Part shown: piece by piece, positions 9,783-18,374 of the stretch
How the letters are laid out: each line of letters starts with the position of its first letter
Numbering within the stretch: position 1 is the first letter of the stretch
Assembly (NCBI GenBank): GCA_003427395.1
Contig: BFEA01001090.1
Coordinates: 172,243 to 195,978 of the forward strand
Direction: 5' to 3'
Source of the DNA: Chara braunii
Taxonomy: Eukaryota > Streptophyta > Charophyceae > Charales > Characeae
DNA length: 23,736 nucleotides
Notes under the pieces: model-generated
Told to the model about the DNA's origin: nothing
Databases searched by the model: none
Seen by the model: the letters and a program-made list of their open reading frames with translations, nothing else
Position numbers and translations under genes: made by a program

Positions 9783-9949
9783 CGAAGTTTCTCAACCGTC
9801 GAAGCCGGGTCCAACCTGGGAGTGGCCGGCACGAAGTTTCAGGGTTACGGCTGACTGGCACCATTCGACGTGTGAATCGAAACGGACCAGGGGCGCTTGG
9901 ATCCGTTGTGGGTAGGCGAGCGCGGCGAGCCGCAAGCCCGGTGGAGAGA

Positions 9950-10370
9950 AGGGCGACACAGAGGGGACGCAGGGGGTGTGGCGGAAAGGAGGGGCAAGGG
10001 GACTGGATAGCACATCGGAGGGTAGGAAGGGAACCGGCGGGAGAGTGGCATTTGTGGGGAGAGGCTTGACAGAGAGAATGAGAGTCGTATCCGAGAGAGG
10101 ACATAGGCAGGAGAAGGGAGGATGGAGCAAGGAGGGAGAGGGAGGATGGGGTGAAGAGGACGAGGAAGGAGGGCGGAGGATGGATGGAGGAGGACGTGGG
10201 GGGAGGACGTGGGGGGAGGACAACACGATCAAGGAGGAGGGAGGATCGAGGGAGGACGAGGAAGGAGGAGCAGCGGGGAGGGACGGAGGCGATGGTGATG
10301 GAGGGAGGAGGAGTGAGCAAAAAGGTAAGAAGGCTCAGGGTTCTTTTCGACTTTTTCTTTTTTTCCAGTC
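9950..10370. repeat. G/A-rich low-complexity segment of Helitron B
   Basis: The + strand is dominated by GGA and GAG triplets from about 9950 to 10320, then a short T-rich run (10336-10368). The order purine-rich block, GAGTGAGCA, then T-rich run also occurs in the 546-bp repeats further right (near 11595 and 12145), so this may be a diverged outlying unit. No gene is visible. Confidence 0.6.
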
Positions 10371-11375
10371 ATGATTGATTGATTGGTTGATTTTTGCTAC
10401 AGTCATTACACTTCAGATGCACTCTCTCTCGCAACTCATCTCCTTCAATCTCTTTTTGCGGGTGAAAGGAAAANCTGACATGGAAGGGCNGAAAAGGGAG
10501 GATGGCNCGGAAGAGGGGNCGAGCAGACGAGGTGGAAGTGTGGAAAGGGGGAGAGGATGACATGAAAGGGGAGGGGGGACGTCAACAACAGTGATGATTG
10601 ATTGATTGGTTGATTCATGCCGCAGTCAGTGCACTTCTGTCGGAATTCATCTCCTCCAACCTCTTTTGCGGCTGACGTGGAAGGGTGGAAAAGGCAGGAT
10701 GACGCGGAAGGGGGGGGTCAACGACGAGGTGGAAGGGTGGAAAGGGGGAGAGGATGACATGAAAGGTGAGTGGGGACGACGACGACAGTAACCATGGCAA
10801 GCACGAAAACGGACTGTGACGAGGATGGTCATACAACAAAACTATGACAGACGAGAAATTGTCGAGGTGATGGACAACGAGGGGGGAGTAGGAGGACAGA
10901 GGAGAAGAGGCAGGACGACGATGATGATGGAGGAAGAAGGATGGTGAATGGAGGTGGAGAGGATGGCATGGAAGGGGAGGGGGGACGTCAACAACAATGA
11001 TGATTGATTGATTGGTTGATTCATGCCGCAGTCAGTGCACTTCTGTCGGAATTCATCTCCTCCAACCTCTTTTGCGGTTGACGTGGAAGGGTGGAAAAGG
11101 CAGGATGACGCGGGAGGGGGGAGTCAACGACGAGGTGGAAGGGTGGAAAGGGGGAGAGGATGACATGAAAGGTGAGTCGGGACGACAACGACAGTAACCA
11201 TGGAAAGCACGAAAACGGCGACCGTGACGAGGATGGCCATAGAGGAAAACTATGACAGACGAGGAATTGTCGAGGTGATGGACAACGAGGGGGGAGGAGG
11301 AGGACAGAGGAGAAGAGGCAGGACGACAATGATGATGGAGGAAGAAGGATGGTGAATGGAGGTGGAGGAAGGGGG
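10371..11375. repeat. Tandem repeat with units of 223 and 406 bp
   Basis: ATGATTGATTGATTGG begins at 10371, 10594 and 11000. The second and third units share the following CATGCCGCAGTCAGTGCAC and the later purine-rich part with few differences. The first unit is shorter, more diverged and carries undetermined bases. The frames of 61 residues at 10606 and 11012 are copies of the same repeat and not genes. Confidence 0.88.
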
Positions 11376-11769
11376 AGGAGAGAAGAGGACGCCGACAATC
11401 CACGGAGGAGGGAGCATGGAGGAGCGAGGAGGAGGTAGGACGGAATGAGGATGGATGGAAGAGGACGAGGGAGGAGGCCGAGGAGGATGACCAGGGGGGG
11501 AGGCGCAGGTGGAGGTCACAGCGTCGCATGAAGGGGAGGGAGAGGAGAAGGAGGGGGTGGATGTGGAGGTGGCCAAGTAGGAAGATGAGGAGCAGGAGTG
11601 AGCAGTTTTTCGTGTCCTTTTTTTTTTGCGACTTTTTGTTCTACCTTCCGCTCCTTTCTTTTTCTTTTTTTTTTGAGCCGGTGTTGAAGTGGCATCCCTG
11701 TGACCTGCGCAGGCGTCGAAGCATCGCAAGTTTGGACGGCGGGAAAAGGAGGTGGATGACCAGGAGGGA

Positions 11770-11830
11770 TGTGCAGGGGCCATGCAAATCTCCTTTGTAT
11801 CATTCTGTGCCACTAGGAGGCGGACATGAC
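11770..11830 (-). pseudogene. U6 snRNA-like fragment, copy A
   Basis: Read on the minus strand, the 36 bases from 11805 to 11770 match the universally conserved U6 core (from GAACGATAC through GCATGGCCCCTGC) with about five differences, including ACAAAG for ACAGAG. The 5' flank (GTCATGTCCGCCTCCTA) resembles that of copy C. U6 similarity stops after CTGCACA, so the 3' third is missing. It is followed on the minus strand by about 90 bases and then two A-rich runs. The ACAGAGA box is changed, so it is not a working spliceosomal RNA. Confidence 0.75.
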
Positions 11831-12315
11831 TGAACAGGAGGGGGAACCCAGGGAAGACGAGGAGTTGGTGGGAGAATACGGCGAGGAGGGGGTGATATAC
11901 GCAGGCAAAGGGGGAGCAGAGAAGAGGACGCCAACAATCCATGGAGGAGGGAGAATGGAGGAGCGAGGAGGAGGTAGGACGGAATGAGGATGGATGGAAG
12001 ACTCGGAGCACGAGGGAGGAGGCCGAGGCGGATGACCAGGGGGGAAGGCGCAGGTGGAGGTCACAGCGTCGCATGAAGGGGAGGGAGAGGAGAAGGAGGG
12101 GGTGGATGTAGAGGTGGCCAAGTAGGAAGATGAGCAGCAGGAGTGAGCAGTTTTTCGTGTCCTTTTTTTTTTTGCGACTTTTTGTTCTACCTTCCGCTCC
12201 TTTCTTTTTCTTTTTTTTTTGAGCCGGTGTTGAAGTGGCATGCGCGTGACCTGCGCACACGTCGAAGCATCGCGAGTTTGGACGGCGGGAAAAAGAGGTG
12301 GATGACCAGGAGGGA

Positions 12316-12376
12316 TGTGCAGGGGCCATGCAAATCTCCTCTGTATCATTCTGTGCCACTAAGAGGCGGACATGAC
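12316..12376 (-). pseudogene. U6 snRNA-like fragment, copy B
   Basis: This is the second-unit counterpart of copy A, 546 bases away and nearly identical. On the minus strand it reads ATGATACAGAGGAGATTT, so it keeps ACAGAG where copy A has ACAAAG. GCATGGCCCCTGC is intact. The same flanking body and A-rich runs follow. Its existence reflects duplication of the larger unit. Confidence 0.75.
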
Positions 12377-12744
12377 TAAACAGGAGGGGGAACCCAGGGA
12401 AGACAAGGAGTTGGTGGGAGGATACGGCAAGGAGGGGGTGATATACGCAGGCATATGTTGCATTTGTCCATGTCATGGTCCGTGGAGGGAGGCCCGTATG
12501 AAAACGACCCAAAAACAAAAAAACAAAAAAAAACAGCGCATCCGCCAGCTGTGCGTTAAGGCCCCCGCTGAACGTGCAAGATGAGAATGAATCATCTGCT
12601 ACAACATGGGGAGATATGTCGCCATATTTTGAGTCGTTTGTCCCTGTGGTGAGCCTGCTGTGTGCGGGAGGGAAGGCGGACGTGGGAACGTGAGAGGATG
12701 AGAAAACGACTGAAGAGGAGGCAGAAGAGGAGATTTTTCAATAA

Positions 12745-12838
12745 TGTGGACAATTCCCCNATTTATGTGTGTCAGTCTTACGCAGCACTGATGCTAATCT
12801 TCTCTGCATCATTTCAATTCTATAGAAGCGGAAATGAC
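12745..12838 (-). pseudogene. U6 snRNA-like sequence, near full length, copy C
   Basis: On the minus strand the sequence aligns with U6 from near its 5' end to its 3' end: AGAATTGAAATGATG, then perfect CAGAGAAGATTAGCAT, then a changed internal stem-loop, CTGCG, TGACACACATAAAT and GGGGAATTGTCC. The length is about 94 bases, close to the normal 100. The internal stem-loop differs from canonical U6, but its two sides remain complementary (TCAGT and ACTGA). No upstream TATA box or plant upstream element is seen and no clean T-tract follows, so I treat it as a pseudogene or U6-derived repeat. One base is undetermined. Confidence 0.78.
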
Positions 12839-13338
12839 ATTATGCTAACAGATCATGCTGACAAGCAGGCGAAGGAGGACGTGCTGAGAGGATGACGGAN
12901 AAGACGAGCAGGTAGATGACAAGGAGAGGGTCATTTTGGCTATGAGAGACTTCGCGGCGTAGGAGGGGGACGACAAGGACGAGATAATGGAGGGCAAGGG
13001 CAAGAAGGAGCGGGAGATGGTGGAGGATGAAGGACAGGAAGAGGAGCAGGAGAGGGAAAAGGAGGTGATAGTGAGAGGTTGATGGAGAGGAGCAAGTGGA
13101 GGATGGGGAAGACGGCGTGCGAAGTGGAGGAGGTGGCAGAAGGTGGCGAAGGAAAAGAAGGTCGAGCAGGCGGACGAAAAGGAGCCGGCAGAGGACGACG
13201 GGTTGGCGGAAAAAAAAAGATCCTGGGCGAACTGGAAAGAAGAGGTGTAAGATGAGGGAACTGGAGACCACGCATCTGAAGGATACATGCCACCCCTCGT
13301 CCTCCGTCCTCCCCTGACTCTCCTCCCCGCCTCCATGG
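12839..13338. other. Purine-rich, no gene seen (Helitron B 3' part)
   Basis: This stretch is rich in GGA/GAG on the + strand, with frames that are Arg/Glu-rich on one strand and Ser/Pro-rich on the other, as expected from composition alone. It leads into the Helitron B 3' terminus. The 12456-12744 interval before copy C is likewise without a recognisable gene. Confidence 0.55.
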
Positions 13339-13368
13339 GCCGCGGCTTCGCCGCGGCGGGTCCACTTG
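13339..13368 (+). mobile_element. Helitron B 3' terminus (perfect hairpin plus CTTG)
   Basis: GCCGCGGC (13339-13346), loop TTC, GCCGCGGC (13350-13357), then GGGTCCA and CTTG ending at 13368. The 8-bp hairpin 11 bases from the end and the following host T fit a Helitron 3' end, except that CTTG replaces the usual CTRR. The GGGTCC-(2)-TTG ending is shared with Helitron A. Confidence 0.85.
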
Positions 13369-14805
13369 TTGTTACAAGAAACTCACCTCACTGTATCGGC
13401 TGACCACAATAGGATCCACGCTCTCTTAGCGAGAAAGTTGGGAGGGGTCAAGGACGAAATCTGGGCGGGAGACGGCACTTCGAGTACTAAAGGGACGACC
13501 ATATTGATTCCCAAATCCTCTCGCTTTTACACCGTGAGGAGGATCCTGGATAAGAAGGCCGATCCCAATGACGGGAGATGATGTCTAATGCACCTGATGT
13601 GGAAGGAGGAAAAGTTTCTACTGATCAATGTCTATGCTCCAAATGATACTGCAGAGAGAACGTCCTTTGTGGCTAACCTAAGTTGTCGGATCTCCCCTTT
13701 GACCACGTGTGTGTTAGCCGGAGACTGGAATGCCACTCTAGAGCCTTCATGTAATCGCATATCACGGTCTGCAGCCATGTTTAACTCACAAGAGGTGGTG
13801 CCTATCCAAAATCTGATGATCGTCCATGGTCTGGTTGAGCCCTTTAGAACCCTGCACCCGTCAAAAAGGTCCTTCACACTAATTAAGAAGAATCACGCCC
13901 AGCATACTTCCTTCTCGCTCATAGATTACTTCTTAGTGTTGGACACAATGATGGGAGCGGTTAAAGCGGCTGATATCTTGCCCTTAGCCCCTTACCCTGG
14001 TCTAGACCATAAGCCAATCCAACTGACACTATGTTTCGACCAGTTTATAAAGAAAGGGGCCAACTTTCACAAATTAAACAACTCTCTCCTATTGAGCCAG
14101 ACTTTTCAAGAGGGAGGGTAGGACTGTTGGAGGGATCAACGCGACTGGCGCCTTCCCATACACGACCGATGGGAATGGTTTCAGGAGAGCTATTCCAGAC
14201 TCTCGAAGTCAGTGGCAAAAATGTCAAGAAGGCTAGCAACCATACGTAAGCAGAGGAGACAGACTTTGGAATCGACACTGAAGATCGCTGAGATTAACCT
14301 TAGGGACAATCCTTCTTCTCCCTTGTACTCGGAGATTTTTGAAAAAGCACTAGAAGAATTGGCAATGTAGAGATGGTGGGACCTAAAGGGATTACAAATC
14401 AGAGCCAGAATGAACGAATATGAGCTCAACGAATCGATGTCAAAATATTTTTTTGCAAGAATCAAGGCCAATTCGAGGTCTGGTACCATAGAATGCCTGA
14501 GATCACTTTCCGATCCAGAGGAGATAATAGCAGGCAGCGAGGGAGTGTTGGAAATAGCGAAGGCTTTTATCAAGAGCTATAGCAGACCAAAACCCCAGGA
14601 AGCACGTCAGAGAATGCTACAATATCTGGATCGTACAATCACAACGGAGCAAGCGGAGACTCTAGATAAACCTCTTTCGGGGGAAGAACTACATCAAGCG
14701 CTTAAGTCTATGAATAAAGTTGCCAGGGATAGGCAGACTAACCAAGGAATTTTGGGAGAAGTTCTGGCCACTTTTGGGGACAGACCTGTTAAATTTCTAC
14801 AATGA
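13369..14805 (+). pseudogene. LINE ORF2: endonuclease and linker to RT
   Basis: This continues the domain begun at 9405. Visible endonuclease blocks are LLQETHL, KGTTILIPKSSRF, LLINVYAPND, LAGDWNATLEP (normally GDFN), SLIDYFLVLD and GLDHKPIQL (normally SDH). One frame is open from 13369 to 14802 apart from TGA at 13579-13581, TAG at 14119-14121 and TAG at 14368-14370. The linker carries NESMSKYFFARIKA and LDKPLSGEELHQALKSM, typical of the stretch before the RT fingers. A frameshift near 14770 moves the coding frame before the stop at 14803-14805. The domain would have nicked target DNA to prime reverse transcription. Confidence 0.93.
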
Positions 14806-15542
14806 CAGTTGGTAAAAAGAGGGGCTGGGCACCCTGATCAGTAGTAGTGTTGTTACTCTGCTGCACAAGAAGGGAAATAAAGAAGATATTAGGAACTACA
14901 GACCTATCTCTCTCTTCACACTTCCTTATAAAATCTTGGCTAAAGCTTTGTCGGCAAGAATCGTGAACATAACGGACAAGTGTTTCCACATTGACCAAAC
15001 AGGTTTCATCCCGGGACGATACATATTAGATAATGTACTGACCCTCAACGAGGCAGTTAATAAAATCAAAGAGAAAAGGTTGAATACAACTATCCTATTT
15101 TATGACTTGAGAAAGCATACGATCAAGTTAATTGGGACTTCCTCAACGGAAGTATGGAAAGGATGGGGGTGGGTCCCAATTTTAGAAAGTGGGTACGCAT
15201 ATTATATAAGGATGCTATGGGATGTGTGCAAGTCAACGGGCCGCTATCCGAATGCTACCCAACTTCTAGATCAGTACGTCGAGGAGACCCGCTGGCCCCA
15301 TCGATCTTCCTCTTCGTGATGGAGGCTATAGCGTCTTTCTTACGTAAGGACCCCTCTATCCACAGACTTCCAGAGGTTAATGTGGGCTCTGCCCACCACT
15401 TAAAGTTTCCAACGACAATCCTCTTCGCTGACAATCTAACAGTTCTGATCAGGGCCTCTGACTCCTCTTTCATGGCTCTGGTTAGAGCAATGGATGCGTT
15501 CCGATTGGCCTCAGAGATGAGGATTAACTGGGAGAAGACAAT
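14770..15542 (+). pseudogene. LINE ORF2: reverse transcriptase core
   Basis: RT blocks appear in order: VVTLLHKKGN, IRNYRPISLF, YKILAKALSAR, DQTGFIPGRYILDN, motif A FYDLRK (then a frameshift near 15115 followed by YDQVNWDFL), VRRGDPLAPSIFLF and motif C ILFADNLT. The motif C pair is FADN where active enzymes have FADD or YADD, and the block before it lacks the usual Gln (RRGDP for RQGDP). With the frameshift, a stop near 14820 and the changed catalytic residue, it cannot be active. The domain ends abruptly at INWEKT, where the palindrome at 15543 begins. Confidence 0.93.
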
Positions 15543-15660
15543 ACGTTGGTGGCTGGCGGATGAGGACCCCCCCTGTTCGCAAGGCCCTCAGGTTGTTATG
15601 AAGTGGGAGACGCCAGAGACTTGCGAACAGGGGGGGTCCTCATCCGCCAGCCACCAACGT
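15543..15660. repeat. Perfect palindrome: 41-bp arms, 36-bp spacer
   Basis: Bases 15543-15583 are exactly the reverse complement of 15620-15660, including a run of seven C/G. The spacer 15584-15619 is unrelated. The palindrome sits exactly where LINE RT sequence on the + strand stops and inverted LINE sequence starts. Perfect arms in a heavily decayed element suggest a recent event, a small foldback or terminal-inverted-repeat insertion, or an assembly artefact. The flanking nine bases on each side do not match each other. Confidence 0.95.
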
Positions 15661-16235
15661 TTTGTTGGCATCATGTCCCTCCAAAGCTGGATCGAGGCTG
15701 CCCAATAAGGGTTGTGGTGAGTCGCTTCATTGGTTCCAACTCCTGCTCTGCGCCTTCTCTGCCCTGACTTGGGACTCCACCCCTTGGTCATTACCCAAAA
15801 CAATCCTGCCATATCTTCTGGTGAAGCTACAGGGGCCAGCGCTCTAATGCTGTCCGGGGCCAGACTGTTCCAAGAAGTATCTGGTCTCATCAGGAGCTTG
15901 ATTATCCACTTAGTCTGCAGGGCCCTTGTTTCTTGTCTCGGGTCTATGATCCCTAACCCCCCGCACGCCGGTTTCCGCGTTATGTATTTCCAGGCTATCT
16001 TAGGAGTGCGGCCCTCCTTGTTAGGATTGCCCGTCCATAAATAGGATCTGGCCTTGCGGTTAAGTGAGTTGATTGAACTGTCCGGAATTGTCCAGATAGA
16101 AGATATATACCACATCATGGAGAACACTGAGGTATTAAGGACCATCGCTCGACCAAACAGTGATGTGAACGTGTCCCCCCATCTTCCTAGCTTGTTGATC
16201 TGTTTTGTCAGTATATTTTGGGCCATTTGGGGTGC
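15661..16235 (-). pseudogene. Inverted segment of LINE ORF2 (RT thumb and following region)
   Basis: The minus strand encodes AQNILTKQINKLGRWGD, FGRAMVLNTSVFSMMWY, RKARSYLWTGNP, IAWKYITRKPACGGLGI and IQLWRDMMPTK, the standard order of blocks downstream of RT motif C in L1-type LINEs. In the rest of the element these blocks should be on the + strand between INWEKT (15542) and PQSQDEVLRQPLF (about 16240). The segment is therefore inverted in place, and the usual ~60 residues containing the YLG block are missing at the left junction. Breakpoints are about 15660 and 16235. The inverted frame itself has no internal stop over most of its length. Confidence 0.9.
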
Positions 16236-17616
16236 TAGACTGCCACAGTCTCAAGATGAGGTTTTAAGACAACCACTATTCAGCAACCAATGGGTAAAAG
16301 ATGAGGGGGATAACCCAGTGCAACTGGACCACAGATGGCTATCTTGGGTGAAAAATGGGGTGTGGAAAATCAGTCACATCTGGAATGAAGACAGGAAAGA
16401 ATGGATGACTGAACAAGAGCTGAACACGAAGCTGAAGGGGTGCCACAAGCGAGGTACAAACCTTCGGTATATTATCAATCTGATTCCACAAGCCTGGAAA
16501 GATATCTTGAAAGAAGCGCTACCATGGAGGAGGGGGGAATGGGGAGTTAAGGTACAGGAGTAAATACCATCACGGGCATTTCAGTTTTCCCACGTGGTAC
16601 CAGGGTCGAACAACACAGCCTCCTTCACCTCGTTTCCGATCTCGGCATCCGGGCACGGGATGGTTTCTATTTTAAACAAAGATGTGGAATCGGTCCCATT
16701 GAGGAAAGTGCAAGTAATAGGGTTGTGGCCTAAGATCATCTTCAGACCGGAAATAGCAGTACGAAACTTAGAGTTTGACCCAACAGAATGGGCTTGGAAA
16801 GCAGACAAACAAAAGAATATTAAGATCAAGACCCCTATTTATGCTTATACAGTCAGACTCGGGTACAAGCGCTTAGTCCAAACAAAGGATCCCGACCCTG
16901 TAATCAAGAACAGATGGCAAAACTTGTTAGGCCAGGAAGTGGAAAGTATCAAGCAGATCCCGTGGAGGAAATTTAAGGCAATTAGACCTGTCAAAATCAG
17001 GAGTCTTCAGTGGCTCATCACTTATGCCGCACTACCGGTGAATCAATGACTTCATATACGACGTCAAAAGAATGACCCGGCTAGCTCCGATCTCTGCACA
17101 ATTTGTACGGCTGGTGCACAAGAAGACTTAGTCCACTGCTTACTCTATTGTACCGAAGCGACTGAGTACTGGGCACGGGCCGCAGCCCTTTGGAACTCTC
17201 TCTTCCATACTCCCCTCCCCGATCACCCCGTCCAAATCCTTCTCTGGACTAACATCCCTGATCGACTTCAAAAGGCAGAAAAGCTCTGGTTCGGCATGAT
17301 CAGAAAGGTGACGCTATGGACCATTTGGAAAGAAAGGTGCAGCCGAACAATCGAAGGACTGTCCAATCCAAGACAAAAAGTATGGGCGGAAATGAGACTT
17401 CTGATACAAGCAGAAGTGTTATGCAAGTGGCGAAGGTTAAGGCAATCACTCCCTGAAGACATGGAGCAGCAGGAAGGTATCAGGAAGGAATTTTTTACGC
17501 AATGGCTGCTGAATGGCAAGGTGGCGGACTTAAGACACGACCGAGTGCACTGGAAGGATTGGCACAACTCAGAAATAAGCAAGGGTTCCCAAAACGTGCA
17601 AGGGGATTCGGTTTAG
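16236..17616 (+). pseudogene. LINE ORF2 C-terminal region with CCHC knuckle
   Basis: Reading resumes with PQSQDEVLRQPLFSNQWV and continues in one frame to TAG at 17614-17616, interrupted only by TAA at 16561-16563 and TGA at 17047-17049. Blocks include LSWVKNGVWKISHIW, KIRSLQWLITYAALPVN and the zinc knuckle CTICTAGAQEDLVHCLLYC (CX2CX9HX4C, near 17095-17152), which is the zf-RVT motif of L1-like elements and thought to bind RNA. The last ~120 residues are basic. The TGA at 17047 probably replaces an Arg codon, since the following LHIRRQ continues the family pattern. Confidence 0.93.
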
Positions 17617-18190
17617 AGAATTGATCCTGAGCAAGCATCACGAGGAAGTTTCCCAGGCTTGATGGGAAGGAGCAACGGGAGATGATGTAAAGGAACACTC
17701 ACTAGGAATAAAAGGGGCTAGCATGGAGTCAGGGCAAAAGCAAAGAGTGCTTCATGTCTGTTCAAGTTGAAAAGGGGGTCCAGCTTAGGTGGGTGTCGAA
17801 GAGTCTCTGGATGAGGGCTTAGGGTTTAGGGTTTTGGAAACTGTATACAAATGGGAAGGTAAGGTGGGGCAAAGGGTTGTGGGTCTCATGGGCAGGTTTG
17901 GTAATATGGGGTATAAAGACTAGCTGGGTCACGGGACGAGCTCTTTCTAGGTGATATAGTTCTATCTGACAGATCTGGCTATCGGATCTGAGAGGAAAGA
18001 GTAAGACACGGCAAGCTGACAGTCAATCCTCCAGCCAGATGGAGCAATCAATGCTGCTGAGGGGTCCTTCGGCCAGACGGAAGGAAGCGTGGGTGCGTTT
18101 TTGTTGTAAACTCTATTCTGACTTGCCGGTGGAATAGGAACCGGACTAATGCTCCCCAGAATGGAAAGGAGCCAGGACCATAAGGCCCTG
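17617..18190 (+). other. LINE 3' untranslated region
   Basis: This lies between the ORF2 stop and the A-rich tail and has no coding signs. A short telomere-like run, CTTAGGGTTTAGGGTTTTGG, is at 17818-17837. The exact end of the LINE within or after the A-rich run is uncertain. Confidence 0.7.
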
Positions 18191-18241
18191 GATAAAAAAA
18201 AAATAATAACAAAAAAAAATAAAGAAAAGAAGAAGAAGAAG
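18191..18241 (+). repeat. A-rich tract, probable LINE tail
   Basis: About 50 bases of A runs interrupted by T, C and G, ending in GAA repeats. Its position after the LINE 3' region and its orientation fit the tail of a target-primed insertion. It ends only about 12 bases before the U6-like sequence. Confidence 0.75.
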
Positions 18242-18253
18242 TGGGGGACAGCT

Positions 18254-18346
18254 GTTCTTTGGGACATCCGTTGAGATTGGAACGATACAGAGAAAGAAGA
18301 TTAGCATGGCCCCTGTGCAAGGATGACATGCATTAATCAAGAAATA
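18254..18346 (+). pseudogene. U6 snRNA copy, probably pseudogene
   Basis: The sequence follows U6 along its whole length: GGGACATCCG of the plant-type 5' end, ATTGGAACGATACAGAGA, GATTAGCATGGCCCCTG, CAAGGATGACATGCAT and GAAAT. A 4-base insertion separates the ACAGAGA box from AGATTAGC, which would disturb the U2/U6 catalytic arrangement. The 5' hairpin is shortened and unpaired in part, no terminator T-tract follows, and the upstream sequence is the LINE tail rather than a TATA box or plant upstream element. It lies 28 bases from the splice donor of the minus-strand gene, antisense to it. Confidence 0.9.
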
Positions 18347-18374
18347 TCAAGCTCTCGTCAACACTTTTCCTTAC

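Larger units (their letters stand above)
11376..12455. repeat. Tandem duplication of about 546 bp carrying U6-like segments
   Basis: Two units run from about 11376 to 11912 and from about 11913 to 12455. Shared landmarks include GAAGAGGACG (11382, 11921), GGAATGAGGATGGATGG, the T-run block before GCGACTTTTTG, and GTGATATACGCAGGCA. Unit 2 has a 12-base insertion near 12002. A long minus-strand frame (12518-11250) reads through both units but is low-complexity Ser/Pro/His sequence that follows the repeat. Confidence 0.9.
9582..13368 (+). mobile_element. Helitron B, non-autonomous, inserted in LINE endonuclease
   Basis: The left boundary lies between A 9581 and T 9582 (TCTCTTCTCTAATACTC). The right boundary lies between G 13368 and T 13369, preceded by a perfect 8-bp hairpin. 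Removing the insert restores the LINE motif DII-LLQETHL in frame with an A-T junction and no duplication, which is the Helitron signature. The start has the 5' TC, and the nearby TCTCTAATACTCTA resembles plant Helitron 5' ends. The element holds no helicase; it contains purine-rich tandem repeats, T-rich runs and three minus-strand U6-like sequences. It shares its 3' terminus with Helitron A, which could once have mobilised it. Confidence 0.85.
8495..18241 (+). mobile_element. L1-like LINE, degenerate, split by Helitrons
   Basis: Recognisable parts in order are an ORF1-like frame (8495-9468), ORF2 endonuclease (9405-9581 and 13369-14040), reverse transcriptase (to about 15542), an inverted part (15661-16235), the C-terminal region with CCHC knuckle (16236-17616), a 3' untranslated region and an A-rich tail (18191-18241). 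Helitron B (9582-13368) is inserted in the endonuclease domain. The LINE 5' end lies beyond Helitron A or is lost, so no target-site duplication could be checked. Many stops and frameshifts mark it as old and inactive. Confidence 0.9.

Noticed and set aside
9976-10378. Gly/Glu/Arg-rich plus-strand frames
   Set aside because: They are products of GGA/GAG repeats with no domain and no conserved start.
11250-12518. 422-residue minus-strand open frame
   Set aside because: It is Ser/Pro/His-rich low-complexity sequence that repeats with the 546-bp tandem unit; openness follows from base composition.
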